A DNA stretch of 45,936 nucleotides from Pseudacidovorax intermedius (GCF_001476815.1 NZ_LDSL01000086.1:1-45936), one strand, 5' to 3'. Shown: positions 16,854 through 26,322, counted from the stretch's first letter. Program-made: numbers and translations. Notes: generated from the sequence alone by a model not told the origin.

Positions 16854-18320
16854 CTACTGCTCCTCGCTCCAGGCCAGCCCGTCGCGCGCGATCATGGCGC
16901 TGCTCGCGCTCGGGCCCCAGGTGCCGGCGGCGTAGGGGCGGGGGCCGCTGTCGTTCTGCCAGGCCTCGATCAACGGTTCCACCCAGCGCCAGGCCTCTTC
17001 CTGCTCGTCGCTGCGCACGAAGAGGTTGAGCCGGCCGTCGATCACGTCCAGCAGCAGCCGCTCGTAGGCACCCACGCGCTCAGTGCCGAAGCGCTGGCCG
17101 AAGTCCAGGTCCAGCTGCACGGTGGCCAGCGGCTGCGTGCCGTCGCCGCTGCGCTTGCGGCTGTTCTGGGCCTGCGCCAGCAGGTGCAGCTCCAGCCCGT
17201 CCTTGGGCTGCAGGTTGATCACCAGCTTGTTGGCGCTGGCGCCCGCCGGCGCGCGGAAGATGGCATGCGGCGTGGGCTTGAAGTTGACCTCGATGCGCGC
17301 ATCGCGCGAGGCCAGGCGCTTGCCGGTGCGGATGTAGAAGGGCACGCCGGCCCAGCGCCAGTTGGCGATCTCGGCGCGCAGGGCGACGAAGGTTTCGGTG
17401 CGGCTGGCCGGGTCGATGCCGGGCTCCTGCAGGTAGCCCTGCACCCGCTCGCCGTAGGCCGTGCCGGCGGTGTACTGGCCGCGCACCGCATGCAGGCCGA
17501 TGCTTTCCGGCGTCCAGGGCTTGAGCGAGCGCAGCACCTTGAGCTTTTCGTCGCGCAACGCGTCGGCGTGGGCGTTGATCGGCGGCTCCATGGCCACGGC
17601 GCACAGCAGCTGCAGCGCATGGTTCTGCACCATGTCGCGCAAGGCGCCGGTCTGGTCGTAGAAGGCACCGCGCTTTTCCACGCCCAGGTCTTCGGCGATG
17701 GTGATCTCGATGCTGGCGATGTACTCGCGGCGCCACAGCGGCTCGAACAGCGCATTGCCGAAGCGCATGGCGAACAGGTTCTGCACCGAGGGCTTGCCCA
17801 GGTAGTGGTCGATGCGGAAGACCTGTTCTTCCTTCAGCACGTGGCCCACCGCCGCATTGATGGCGCGGTTGGAGGCCAGGTCGTGGCCCAGCGGCTTTTC
17901 GAGCACCACGCGGGTCTTGGGGCCGCCCAGGCCGGCGGCGGCGATGCGCTCCACCGTCTGCGTGAACAGCGAGGGCGCGGTGGCCAGGTACATCACCACT
18001 GTGTCGGCATCGCGCTGCTGCAGTGTCTGCGCCAGGCGCTCGTAGTCCGCCGGCTTGGAGAGGTCCATGCGCAGGTAGTGCAGCAGGTCGGCGAACTTCT
18101 CGAACTCTTCGGCGCTCGGCCGCTTGGCGCCTTCGACGGCCTTGAAGCGGGACTGGATCAGCTCACGGTACTGCGCGTCCGACAGGTCGTCGCGCGCCAC
18201 GCCGATGATGCGGCCGCCGGCCGGCAGGCTGCCGTGGCGGAAGGCCTGGAAGAGGGCGGGCATCAGCTTGCGCCAGGCCAGATCGCCGGTGCCGCCGAAA
18301 AGAACGAGGTCGAAGCTCAT
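16854..18320 (-). CDS. zwf: Glucose-6-phosphate 1-dehydrogenase
   Basis: This 488-residue cytosolic enzyme oxidises glucose 6-phosphate to 6-phosphogluconolactone with NADP+, the entry to the oxidative pentose phosphate and Entner-Doudoroff pathways. The dinucleotide fold starts with LFGGTGDLAWRKLMPAL (7-23), a slight variant of the usual GASGDL. EKPLGHD (141-147) and the substrate-binding signature RIDHYLGK (169-176, with the catalytic His near 172) are present, and the length is normal. It lies 74 bases after the cytochrome c peroxidase gene on the same strand, so both may share a transcript. No edd, eda or HexR-type regulator is adjacent. The ribosome-binding site before ATG 18320 is weak. 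Confidence 0.97.
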   Translation of the reverse strand: MSFDLVLFGGTGDLAWRKLMPALFQAFRHGSLPAGGRIIGVARDDLSDAQYRELIQSRFKAVEGAKRPSAEEFEKFADLLHYLRMDLSKPADYERLAQTLQQRDADTVVMYLATAPSLFTQTVERIAAAGLGGPKTRVVLEKPLGHDLASNRAINAAVGHVLKEEQVFRIDHYLGKPSVQNLFAMRFGNALFEPLWRREYIASIEITIAEDLGVEKRGAFYDQTGALRDMVQNHALQLLCAVAMEPPINAHADALRDEKLKVLRSLKPWTPESIGLHAVRGQYTAGTAYGERVQGYLQEPGIDPASRTETFVALRAEIANWRWAGVPFYIRTGKRLASRDARIEVNFKPTPHAIFRAPAGASANKLVINLQPKDGLELHLLAQAQNSRKRSGDGTQPLATVQLDLDFGQRFGTERVGAYERLLLDVIDGRLNLFVRSDEQEEAWRWVEPLIEAWQNDSGPRPYAAGTWGPSASSAMIARDGLAWSEEQ

Positions 18321-18394
18321 GGGGCAGAAGGTGCGCGCCGCGCGCGCCAGGGTTGGGACTCGGGGTCCCGACTGTAAGCGCAGCCGCCGGGGGC

Positions 18395-19768
18395 TCAGCG
18401 GGCCGCGGCGGCGGGTGGCTTCCAGCCGTCGTCCAGCGTGTGCAGGAAGGCCACGAGGTCGCGGATGTCGCCATCGCTCAGCACCGGCCGGTTGCCGGGC
18501 CGCGGGCCGAAGGGTGCCTCGGTGTTGACGTTGCCGCGGTCGGCCTCGGGCAGGTCGTCGAACTTCTGCACCCGGCCCTGGGCGTCCTTGGGGTAGAGGC
18601 GTTCGGGCTGCGTGTCGCGCAGGCCGTAGAAGCGCAGCGCGTCCTCCAGGGTGTGGAACACGCCGTTGTGGAAGAACACCTGCCGCGTGGCGACGTTGCG
18701 CAGCGACGGCGTGCGGAAGCGTCCGCAGTAGTCCGCATGGTCCTTCAGGTCGGTGCGCAGCGGACCGCACAGGCCGAGGTCGAAGAAGGCCGGGTCGGCA
18801 TTGGCGGGCAGGGCGGCGTTGCGCGGCACCCCCAGCGCGATGTGGCCGAAGTCGGTGAAGAGCGGGAAGGCGCCGTCCTCGGTGATGCGGCTGATGTGGC
18901 AGGAGGCGCAGTTGCCCTTGTTCGGGTCCTCGAAGGTGGCCAGGCCGCGGGCCTCCTGCACACTCAGTCGGGTGTGGCCGCGAAGCACCGCGTCGTACTT
19001 GCTGTCGTAGGGCGCGAATTCCTTGGGTTCTTCCTGGAACACCTCCAGCGCCAGGCCGGCGAGGCGGAAGGCCTGCCTGTCGTCGTCCAGCGCGGCCGGG
19101 CCGAAGGCGGCGCGGAACCGGTCCGCATAGGGCGCGCGGCGCAGGCGGGCCGCCACGTCGGCCTCGCTGGCATTGGCCATTTCGAAGGGCGACAGCAGGG
19201 GCGCGGCGGCCTGGGCATGCGCGGAGTCGGCGCGGCCGTCCCAGGTGCGGCCGCCGGTGGGGCCGGCGTCCTCGCTGTCGTTGCCGTCGTTGTCGTGGTG
19301 GTGCTCCGAGAAGCTGCCGGCCGTTTGCAGGTAGCGCAGCGAGGGCACGGCGCGCAGGCCGCTGTCGTGGCCGGCGGGCCCGCCAAGCTGCACCGACAGG
19401 CCGTTGGGCGGACCGTAGGCATGGTCGGGGCTGTGGCAGTTGGCGCAGGCCATCTTGCCGGAGGCCGACAGGCCGGGGTCGAAGAACATCGCGCGGCCCA
19501 GTGCGCTCATCTCGGCGGCCGTCGGCTGGCGGCCGGGCAGGGGGGCATACATGGCGTTGGCGCCGGCCGGCGCGCTGGCGGCCGGTGCCGGCGTGGACGC
19601 GGAAGCGGTCGGCCGTGCCGGGGCTTCGGAGCGCCCGCAACCGGTCAGGGCCAGGCCCAGGCACAGAAGGGGCACCAGCCTGTGCGGCCGAAGGAAGGTC
19701 GGAAGGATCGGGCGGGACACGGCGGCGCGGGACGGAGCGAAAGGTGCAGCACTCTGGCCCTGCTGCAT
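18395..19768 (-). CDS. Di-haem cytochrome c peroxidase family lipoprotein (CCP/MauG-like)
   Basis: This 457-residue envelope protein has two c-type haem sites, CANCH (108-112) and CASCH (287-291), the hallmark of bacterial di-haem peroxidases that reduce H2O2, and of MauG relatives. A lipoprotein signal ends at LALTGC with Cys44, followed by an Ala/Pro/Ser linker to about 70. Between the haem sites lies an unusual His- and Asp-rich insert, SEHHHDNDGNDSED (154-167). Motifs LLSPFEMAN and FFHNGVFHTLEDA support the family. ATG 19768 is chosen because it gives a compact lipoprotein signal; the frame extends upstream to 19909 through the divergent promoter region. zwf follows 74 bases downstream. 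Physiological substrate is uncertain. Confidence 0.9.
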   Translation of the reverse strand: MQQGQSAAPFAPSRAAVSRPILPTFLRPHRLVPLLCLGLALTGCGRSEAPARPTASASTPAPAASAPAGANAMYAPLPGRQPTAAEMSALGRAMFFDPGLSASGKMACANCHSPDHAYGPPNGLSVQLGGPAGHDSGLRAVPSLRYLQTAGSFSEHHHDNDGNDSEDAGPTGGRTWDGRADSAHAQAAAPLLSPFEMANASEADVAARLRRAPYADRFRAAFGPAALDDDRQAFRLAGLALEVFQEEPKEFAPYDSKYDAVLRGHTRLSVQEARGLATFEDPNKGNCASCHISRITEDGAFPLFTDFGHIALGVPRNAALPANADPAFFDLGLCGPLRTDLKDHADYCGRFRTPSLRNVATRQVFFHNGVFHTLEDALRFYGLRDTQPERLYPKDAQGRVQKFDDLPEADRGNVNTEAPFGPRPGNRPVLSDGDIRDLVAFLHTLDDGWKPPAAAAR

Positions 19769-19824
19769 GACGCTTTCGTGAACGGATGGGCTGGTCAGTT
19801 GGGCCTCAGCTTTCCGCCATGCAT

Positions 19825-19842
19825 GTGTCATGCGTGTGGCAG
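19825..19842 (+). promoter_or_regulatory. Candidate PhoB box upstream of the phosphoesterase gene
   Basis: GTGTCAT (19825-19831) and GTGGCAG (19836-19842) are separated by 4 bases, giving the 11-bp period of a Pho box (CTGTCAT repeats). The first half-site matches six of seven positions and the second only four. It lies 53 bases before the phosphoesterase start. The match is weak, and only the enzyme type makes phosphate control plausible. Confidence 0.22.
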
Positions 19843-19895
19843 ACCATTCGTGCCGACCCGAATTCCTCCGCTTTTTCTCCCACATCGTCAGCGCC

Positions 19896-22142
19896 ATGTT
19901 CTCCCCCATGCTTTCTCTTTCCGCGGCGAAGCACGGCTACCGCCTCCTGCCCGTGGCGGCACTCGCCATCGTGCTCGCCGCCTGCGGTGGCAGTGGCGGC
20001 CGCGTGGCCTTCTTGCCGGCCTCCAGCAACGGCAACAGCAACAGCAGCGGCACCGGCGGCGGTAGCAGCAGCAGCGGCAGCAACGGCACGGCCAGCATCA
20101 GCGGCATCGTGGCCGGCAGCTATTACCGCAACGCCAAGGTCTGCCTGGACAGCAACAACAACGGCCGCTGCGACAGCGGGGAGCCCAGCACCCGCACCGA
20201 CGCCAACGGTGCCTTCACGCTGAACGGGGCCGCCAACGGCGCCCTGGTGGCCGAGATCGGCACCGACGCCGTGCGCTTCGACCCGGCCACGGGCACGGCC
20301 ACGCCGGTGGCCGCGCCGCTGGTGTTCCGTGCCCCGGCCGACGCCAACGGCGTGCTGAGCGCCGTCTCCACCGAAGTGGTCGCGCTGATGGACCGCGGCC
20401 AGGGCTATGCCGCGGCCAGCGCCATGCTGGCGGGCCGCCTCGGTGTCTCGACCGACCAGTTGCGTGCCGACCCCAACAAGATCGCCGACACCAGTGCCCG
20501 TGGCGCGCTGCAGCTGGAAGGCGACCAGATGACCCAGCGCATCGCCGACGCCGTGCAGGCCGCCGGCAGCGGCGACCGCGTGGCCGCGCTCTCGTCGCGC
20601 CTGGCGGTGGACCTGGATCTGGCGAACAAGATCCAGAACGTGGTGGTGATCTATGCCGAAAACCGCGGCTTCGACAACCTCTACGGCCTGTTCCCCGGCG
20701 CCAACGGCGTGCCCGGTGTCAACCCCAGCTCCACCGGCGCCGAGCCGCAGAAGGACCGCGACGGCTCGGTGCTGTCGGCCCTGCCGCCGACCTGGGGTGG
20801 CCTCACGGCCGGCGGCCAGGCGGTCTCGGTGACGCAGGCCCAGACCATCGGCTGGGCCAACAAGCCCTTCCAGATCGATGCCGCCACCTTGCAGAACACC
20901 GGCGTCGCCGTCAGCCAGTCGGTCATCACGCGCGACCTGGTGCACCGCTTCTTCAACGACCAGATGCAGATCAACGGCGGCAAGAACGACCTGTTCGCCG
21001 CCTACTCGGATGCCGGCGGCCTGACCATGGGCTACTACGACGGCAGCGCCATGGCCATGTGGAAGCTCGCGCAGCAGAACGTGCTGGCCGACAACTTCTT
21101 CATGGGCGCCTTCGGCGGCTCCTTCCTGACCCACCAGTACCTGGTGTGCGCCTGCGCGCCCGAGTACCCGAACGCCGACACCGCCGCCGCCAAGCCCAGC
21201 ATCTCGGCCATCGACACCGACGCGAGCGGCAACTTCGTGCGCCTGACACCCGCCGACAACATGCCGGCCAGCGCCCTCAACGGCCCGCCGGCCTACAAGT
21301 CCGACGGCAACATCACGCCCAAGGACGCCAACGGCAAGTTCTACGCCGTCAACACCATGCAGCCGCCCTTCCAGCCCAGCGGCAACGCCCCGGCCAGCGG
21401 CGACACCACCGGCCAGTACGCCGATCCGTCCAAGGCCACCACGCTGCCGGCGCAGACGGCCACCACCATCGCCGACCTGCTGGACGCCAAGGGCGTGAGC
21501 TGGGCCTGGTACTCGGGCGCCTGGGCCAGCGCCTCGCAGAACCGCAGCAACATCTACAACGGCAAGACGCCCAACTTCCAGGCGCACCACCAGCCCTTCA
21601 ACTACTTCGCCAAATTCGACCCGGTCAATGCCGCGGCCTACCGCAACGCGCACCTGAAGGACTTCGACAGCCAGTTCCTGGCCGATGCCGCCGCCGGCAA
21701 GCTGCCCGCCGTCGCCTTCTACAAGCCGCAGGGCAACCTGAACCAGCACCCGGGCTATGCGGACGTGGCCTCGGGCGATGCCCACATCGCCGACGTGATC
21801 GCGCAACTCAAGAAGAGCCCGCAGTGGAAGAACATGGTCGTGGTGGTCACCTACGACGAGAACGGCGGCTTCTACGACCACGCGGCCGTTCCGAAGGGCG
21901 ACCGTTGGGGTCCCGGCACGCGTATCCCGGCCATCGTCATCTCCGACTGGGCCCGGCACGGCGTCGTCGACAAGACGCAGTACGACACCGCCTCGGTGCT
22001 GCGCCTGGTGACCCGCCGCTTCGGCCTTCCCAGGCTCGACGGCCTCAAGCAGCGCGACCAGGCCCTGACGGCCAATGGCTTCCGGCCGATGGGCGACCTG
22101 ACCGCGGCGCTGGACTTCTCGCAGCAGCAGCCCGGGCAGTGA
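19896..22142 (+). CDS. AcpA-like phosphoesterase family lipoprotein (acid phosphatase/phospholipase C superfamily)
   Basis: This 748-residue surface or periplasmic phosphoesterase has a lipoprotein signal ending at VLAAC (Cys30) and a Ser/Gly/Asn linker to about residue 65. A small region follows (67-110) with an EF-hand-like acidic loop, DSNNNGRCDSGE (85-96), of the type seen in repeat domains of secreted proteins. From about residue 247 the PF04185 phosphoesterase domain begins: VVVIYAENRGFDNLYG carries the Glu and Asp ligands, and YDENGGFYDH near residue 650 is the second metal motif. LTHQYLVCACAPE is also typical of AcpA relatives. ATG 19896 is chosen because it gives a normal lipoprotein signal; ATG 19908 is possible. 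It is divergent from the peroxidase gene. It would release phosphate from organic esters. Confidence 0.9.
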   Translation: MFSPMLSLSAAKHGYRLLPVAALAIVLAACGGSGGRVAFLPASSNGNSNSSGTGGGSSSSGSNGTASISGIVAGSYYRNAKVCLDSNNNGRCDSGEPSTRTDANGAFTLNGAANGALVAEIGTDAVRFDPATGTATPVAAPLVFRAPADANGVLSAVSTEVVALMDRGQGYAAASAMLAGRLGVSTDQLRADPNKIADTSARGALQLEGDQMTQRIADAVQAAGSGDRVAALSSRLAVDLDLANKIQNVVVIYAENRGFDNLYGLFPGANGVPGVNPSSTGAEPQKDRDGSVLSALPPTWGGLTAGGQAVSVTQAQTIGWANKPFQIDAATLQNTGVAVSQSVITRDLVHRFFNDQMQINGGKNDLFAAYSDAGGLTMGYYDGSAMAMWKLAQQNVLADNFFMGAFGGSFLTHQYLVCACAPEYPNADTAAAKPSISAIDTDASGNFVRLTPADNMPASALNGPPAYKSDGNITPKDANGKFYAVNTMQPPFQPSGNAPASGDTTGQYADPSKATTLPAQTATTIADLLDAKGVSWAWYSGAWASASQNRSNIYNGKTPNFQAHHQPFNYFAKFDPVNAAAYRNAHLKDFDSQFLADAAAGKLPAVAFYKPQGNLNQHPGYADVASGDAHIADVIAQLKKSPQWKNMVVVVTYDENGGFYDHAAVPKGDRWGPGTRIPAIVISDWARHGVVDKTQYDTASVLRLVTRRFGLPRLDGLKQRDQALTANGFRPMGDLTAALDFSQQQPGQ

Positions 22143-22200
22143 TGGCGGGCCTTCCCCAGGCTCGCCGCAGCGCGGCGGGCGGGAGAGGGACAATCGCCCG

Positions 22201-22836
22201 ATGAACGTGGTTTTCGATCTCGGCGGGGTGCTCATCGACTGGCGCCCCGCCGATCTCATGCGGGCACACTTTCCGCAGCAGGCGCCGGACGAGACGGCCG
22301 CCCATGCGCTGATGCGGGCCTTCTTCCATCATGAGGACTGGCAGGGCTTCGACGGCGGCCTGCGCACGGCCGAAGAGGTCGCGGCTCGCACGGCGGAGCG
22401 GCTCCGGCTGCCGCAGGAGGCAGTGCGCGACTTCGTGCTGCCGCTCGGTGAACACCTGCAGCCGCTGTCCGTCACTGTCGACATGCTGAACCGCCTGGCC
22501 GGCCAGCGCGACGCGGGTGCCGCGCTGCGGCTCTATTACCTGTCTAACATGCCGGTGCCCTACGCGCGGGCGCTGGAGCGCCGGCTGCCTGCGCTGTTCG
22601 GATGCTTCGACGGTGGCGTGTTCTCGGGCGACGTCAAGCGCATCAAGCCGCACACTGAGATCTACGAGCTGCTTGCCTGGCGCCACGGACTGGTGCCGGC
22701 GCAGACGCTCTTCATCGACGACACGGTACCCAACGTGGAAACGGCACGGGCATTGGGCTGGCAGGCGCTGCACTGCGCTTCGCCGGCGGCGCTGGCGGTG
22801 CAATTGCCGCAGATGGTCGCCAGGGCGCTCGGCTGA
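22201..22836 (+). CDS. HAD-superfamily hydrolase (YihX-like phosphatase)
   Basis: This 211-residue cytosolic phosphatase-like enzyme belongs to the haloacid dehalogenase superfamily. Motif I is VFDLGGVLIDW with nucleophile Asp6; the usual second Asp at +2 is Gly, as in the YihX/glucose-1-phosphatase group. Motif II is YLSNM, motif III is the Lys in KRIKPHTEIYE, and motif IV is LFIDDT. A helical cap lies between residues 15 and 90. It starts 58 bases after the phosphoesterase gene, beyond a short GC hairpin (22163-22177), and ends 19 bases before the convergent lipocalin gene. Its proximity to sugar-phosphate genes fits a sugar phosphatase role, but the substrate is not shown. Confidence 0.9.
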   Translation: MNVVFDLGGVLIDWRPADLMRAHFPQQAPDETAAHALMRAFFHHEDWQGFDGGLRTAEEVAARTAERLRLPQEAVRDFVLPLGEHLQPLSVTVDMLNRLAGQRDAGAALRLYYLSNMPVPYARALERRLPALFGCFDGGVFSGDVKRIKPHTEIYELLAWRHGLVPAQTLFIDDTVPNVETARALGWQALHCASPAALAVQLPQMVARALG

Positions 22837-22855
22837 GCGCGTCCAGCGCGGTGGC

Positions 22856-23554
22856 TCAGGCCGGCGAATCCTGCGCGCCGCTGCGCACCACCTGGTCGAT
22901 GTCGAACCCCAGGGTGCGGGCGTAGTCCAGCTCGGCCGCCAGTGAAGCTTCGTCCAGGTGCTGCACGCGCGAGAGCACCCAGAGGTAGTCGCGCTTGGGC
23001 GTGCCGACCAGCGCCACCTGGTAGTCGCGGTCCAGCTTGAGGATCCAGTAATCCCCCCAGGCGATGGGCAGCCAGCGCATCCAGGCGGGTGCGAAGCTGA
23101 CGGCCAGCCGGCCCGCGCCCGGCAGGCCGGCCACGCGCACCGCATGGGCGATGCCCACCGATTCGTCGACCTGCCCGTCCTGGCGCACGCAGCGGTTGCG
23201 CACCTCCACCGTGCCGTCCGGCAGCGGGGTGTATTCGGCCGACACGGTGCCGCCGCAGGCCTTTTCGAAGCGGTTCGGCAGGCGGGCCTGCTCGTACCAG
23301 ATGCCGGCATAACGCTTGAGGTCCACCGGCGCCACCACCTGCAGCGGGGCGCGCATCAGCGGCGCGCCGTCCGCCGGGCCGGCCGGCTGGCGGTGGCGGC
23401 GGGCCCACTTGAGGCCGGCCATGGCGGCGATGCCGCCGACGCAGAAGGCCGCCGCCAGCAGGGCGATGCGGTGGCCGGTGTCGTGCTCGTCGTGCAGGTC
23501 GGGGGTGTCGTTCAGGTCGGGGGTGTCGTTCAGGTCGCGGCCGAAGCGGCTCAT
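22856..23554 (-). CDS. Lipocalin family protein with N-terminal membrane anchor (Blc-like)
   Basis: This 232-residue protein ends in a bacterial lipocalin domain: [18 protein letters not shown] (79-96) contains the GxW signature, and [15 protein letters not shown] and [18 protein letters not shown] follow as in Blc. Blc proteins bind lipids or fatty acids at the outer membrane. Unlike Blc there is no lipobox. Instead an acidic N-terminus with the tandem sequence [12 protein letters not shown] (9-20) precedes one transmembrane helix (about 30-48) and a basic stop (KWARRHR), suggesting an inner-membrane anchor with the domain in the periplasm. The ribosome-binding site GGGAG lies 5 bases before ATG 23554. 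It is convergent with the HAD gene. Confidence 0.9.
   Translation of the reverse strand: MSRFGRDLNDTPDLNDTPDLHDEHDTGHRIALLAAAFCVGGIAAMAGLKWARRHRQPAGPADGAPLMRAPLQVVAPVDLKRYAGIWYEQARLPNRFEKACGGTVSAEYTPLPDGTVEVRNRCVRQDGQVDESVGIAHAVRVAGLPGAGRLAVSFAPAWMRWLPIAWGDYWILKLDRDYQVALVGTPKRDYLWVLSRVQHLDEASLAAELDYARTLGFDIDQVVRSGAQDSPA
23495..23530. repeat. Two perfect 18-bp tandem repeats inside the lipocalin gene
   Basis: The unit CAGGTCGGGGGTGTCGTT occurs at 23495-23512 and 23513-23530, with 7 more bases of a third copy after it. On the coding strand the unit encodes six residues of the NDTPDL type. Copy number could change by slippage without breaking the frame. Confidence 0.9.
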
Positions 23555-23684
23555 GGGGGCTCCCGTCGGAATTGGAAAACAGCCTTCGACATTAGCGTCA
23601 GGGGCCCTCCAGGCCTGTCAGCCGCCAGCCAAAACGCCCGTGCGCGGTGGGATTGCGCCATCTCTGCGCGACATAATCGATTGC

Positions 23685-24638
23685 ATGAACCAACTCGACG
23701 CCCTTCGCCAATGGACCACCGTGGTCGCCGATACCGGTGACTTCCGCCAGCTCGCCCAGTTCAAGCCGCAGGACGCGACCACCAACCCGTCGCTGATCCT
23801 CAAGGCGGTGCAGAAGCCCGAGTACCGGCCGTTGCTGGACGACGCCCTGTCGCGCCACGCCGGCCGGCCGCTGGACGAGATCGTCGACCGGCTGCTGGTG
23901 CGCTTCGGCTGCGAGATCCTGGCGCTGGTGCCGGGCCGCGTGTCGACCGAGGTGGATGCGCGGCTGTCCTTCGACACCACCGCCACCGTGGCCCGCGCGC
24001 TGCGGCTGGTCGAGCTGTACAAGGCCGAGGGCATCGACATCGAGAAGCGGCTGCTGATCAAGATCGCCGCCACGTGGGAGGGCATCGAGGCCGCGCGCGA
24101 GCTGGAGGCCCGTGGCATCCACACCAACCTGACGCTGCTGTTCTCCTTCGCCCAGGCCGTGGCCTGCGGCGCGGCGGGCGTCAAGCTCATTTCGCCCTTC
24201 GTGGGCCGCATCTACGACTGGTACAAGAAGAGCGCCGGCAGCAGCTGGGACGAGGCAGCCAGCAGGGGTGCCAACGACCCCGGCGTGAAGTCGGTGCGCC
24301 GCATCTTCGACTACTACAAGCGCCACGGCATCGCCACCGAGGTGATGGGCGCGAGCTTCCGCAACGTGGGCCAGATCGGCGCGCTGGCCGGCTGCGACCT
24401 GCTGACCATCAGCCCCGAGCTGCTGGCCGAACTGGCCGCCAGCGAGGCCCCGCTCGCGCTGGCCCTGGATGCCGCTGCGGCGCGCGACCGTGACGACATT
24501 CCCAAGGTCACGCTCGACGAGCCGGCCTTCCGCTTCGCCCTCAACGAGGACGCCATGGCCACCGAGAAGCTGGCCGAAGGAATCCGCGGCTTCACGGCCG
24601 ACGCGATCAAGCTCGACAAGCTCATGGGAGCCGCCTGA
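23685..24638 (+). CDS. tal: Transaldolase
   Basis: This 317-residue cytosolic enzyme moves a dihydroxyacetone unit between sugar phosphates in the non-oxidative pentose phosphate pathway (sedoheptulose 7-phosphate plus glyceraldehyde 3-phosphate to erythrose 4-phosphate plus fructose 6-phosphate). It has the TalB signatures DATTNPSLI (30-38), [10 protein letters not shown] (84-93) and [10 protein letters not shown], whose Lys126 forms the Schiff base. [11 protein letters not shown] and [11 protein letters not shown] follow. Length and start match the family. Its stop overlaps the pgi start by one base (TGATG at 24636-24640), so tal and pgi form a coupled pair. The promoter is probably in the 130 bases shared with the divergent lipocalin gene. 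Confidence 0.97.
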   Translation: MNQLDALRQWTTVVADTGDFRQLAQFKPQDATTNPSLILKAVQKPEYRPLLDDALSRHAGRPLDEIVDRLLVRFGCEILALVPGRVSTEVDARLSFDTTATVARALRLVELYKAEGIDIEKRLLIKIAATWEGIEAARELEARGIHTNLTLLFSFAQAVACGAAGVKLISPFVGRIYDWYKKSAGSSWDEAASRGANDPGVKSVRRIFDYYKRHGIATEVMGASFRNVGQIGALAGCDLLTISPELLAELAASEAPLALALDAAAARDRDDIPKVTLDEPAFRFALNEDAMATEKLAEGIRGFTADAIKLDKLMGAA

Positions 24639-26188
24639 TGCCCGTGCGTTGCGAGAAGACCCCTGCCTGGGCCCGGCTCGAGGCGCTGAAAGACGAACGC
24701 CGTGGCTTCGACCTGCGCCAGGCCTTCGCCGGCGATGCCGGCCGCGCCGCCGCGCTGAGCCAGGAGGCGCCGTACCTCTTCGCCGACCTGTCCAAGAACC
24801 TGATCGATGCCGAGGTCGAGCAGGCCCTGCTGCAACTGGCCGCCGACTGCGGCCTGGAAGCGAAGCGTGCCGCGCTCTTCGCCGGCGAGCCGATCAACAG
24901 CACCGAGGGCCGTGCCGTCATGCACTGGCTGCTGCGCACGCCCGCCGATGCCGCTGGCCTCGCGCCGGCCGCTGCGGCCGAGTTGCCTGCGGTGCACGAG
25001 ACGCTGGACGCCATGCTGGCCTACGCCGAGAAAGTGCGTGCTGACCACACCATCACCGACGTGGTCAACATCGGCATCGGCGGCTCTGACCTGGGCCCGC
25101 AGATGGCGGTGCTGGCGCTGGCCGAGCAGGTGGCGCCGGGCAAGCATTTCCATTTCGTCTCCAACGTGGACGGGCATGAGCTGGCTGGCGTGCTCAAGGG
25201 CCTGGCGCCGGAGCACACGCTGTTCCTCATCGCCTCCAAGACCTTCACCACGGCCGAGACCATGGCCAATGCCGAGTCGGCGAAGCGCTGGTACGAGCGC
25301 TCGGGCGGCACCGACATCGCCGGCCATTTCGCGGCGCTCACTACCAACGTCGAGGCGGCGCGCGCCTTCGGCATCGAGACCACCTTCGGCTTCTGGGACT
25401 GGGTGGGTGGCCGCTATTCGATGTGGTCGGCCATCGGCCTGCCCGTCGCGCTGGCCGTGGGCGCCGAGGGCTTCCGCCGCCTGCTGGCGGGCGCCCATGC
25501 CATGGACGAGCATTTCCGCACCGCGCCGCTGGCCCACAACCTGCCGGTGCGCCTGGGCCTGCTGGACGTCTGGTACCGCAATTTCCTGGGCTTCACCAGC
25601 CGCTGCATCGCGCCGTACCACAGCGCGCTGCGCCGCGTGCCGGCCTACCTGCAGCAGCTGGAGATGGAGAGCAACGGCAAGCAGGTGGACCTGGATGGCC
25701 GGCCGCTCGCCGTCGGCACCTCGCCCGTGCTGTGGGGCGAGCCCGGCACCAACGGCCAGCATGCCTACTTCCAGATGCTGCACCAGGGCACGGACGTCGT
25801 GCCGCTGGAATTCGTGGCCGTGCGCCAGCCGGCGCATTCGCTCGAGGGCCACCATGCGAAGCTGCTGGCCAACGCCATCGCGCAGGCGCAGGCGCTGATG
25901 GTGGGCAAGGCCGACGCGGGCGGGCACCGCAACTTTCTGGGCAACCGGCCGAGCAGCTTCTTCGTGCTGGACGAGCTCACGCCCGAGTCGCTGGGCGCCT
26001 TCATCGCCATGTACGAGCACCGGGTGTTCGTCAGCGGCGCGGTCTGGGGCATCAACAGCTTCGACCAGTGGGGCGTGGAGCTGGGCAAGGTGCTGGCCAA
26101 GGACCTGGAGCCGCGGCTCGCCAGCGGCGACGTGCAGGGGCTGGACGCCTCCACGGCCCAGTTGCTGGGCCGGCTGAAACAGGGCTGA
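24638..26188 (+). CDS. pgi: Glucose-6-phosphate isomerase
   Basis: This 516-residue cytosolic enzyme interconverts glucose 6-phosphate and fructose 6-phosphate. Motifs in order are [11 protein letters not shown] (144-154), [16 protein letters not shown] (200-208, phosphate binding), [12 protein letters not shown] (258-268), MESNGK (343-348, catalytic Glu344), PGTNGQH with His375, LHQG, NRPSS, and QWGVELGK with the catalytic Lys near 484. The length is shorter than the approximately 549 residues of the E. coli enzyme but normal for betaproteobacteria. It is translated together with tal. With zwf nearby it directs fructose 6-phosphate back into the oxidative branch. Confidence 0.97.
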   Translation: MPVRCEKTPAWARLEALKDERRGFDLRQAFAGDAGRAAALSQEAPYLFADLSKNLIDAEVEQALLQLAADCGLEAKRAALFAGEPINSTEGRAVMHWLLRTPADAAGLAPAAAAELPAVHETLDAMLAYAEKVRADHTITDVVNIGIGGSDLGPQMAVLALAEQVAPGKHFHFVSNVDGHELAGVLKGLAPEHTLFLIASKTFTTAETMANAESAKRWYERSGGTDIAGHFAALTTNVEAARAFGIETTFGFWDWVGGRYSMWSAIGLPVALAVGAEGFRRLLAGAHAMDEHFRTAPLAHNLPVRLGLLDVWYRNFLGFTSRCIAPYHSALRRVPAYLQQLEMESNGKQVDLDGRPLAVGTSPVLWGEPGTNGQHAYFQMLHQGTDVVPLEFVAVRQPAHSLEGHHAKLLANAIAQAQALMVGKADAGGHRNFLGNRPSSFFVLDELTPESLGAFIAMYEHRVFVSGAVWGINSFDQWGVELGKVLAKDLEPRLASGDVQGLDASTAQLLGRLKQG

Positions 26189-26322
26189 TCCCGCCGCTTT
26201 CCCTTCCTCGGCCTGGTCCTGGCGTCCGGGCCGACGTCCGTCTGGCGACGCCTTCCTCGATCAGAGCGAAAATGCCCGGCGGACCCGATTCCGACCATCT
26301 TCTCCAAGGACATCCCAGCGCC

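Noticed and set aside
19769..19909. N-terminal extension of the cytochrome c peroxidase to 19909
   Set aside because: It would put 47 polar residues before the lipoprotein signal and overlap the start of the divergent phosphoesterase gene.
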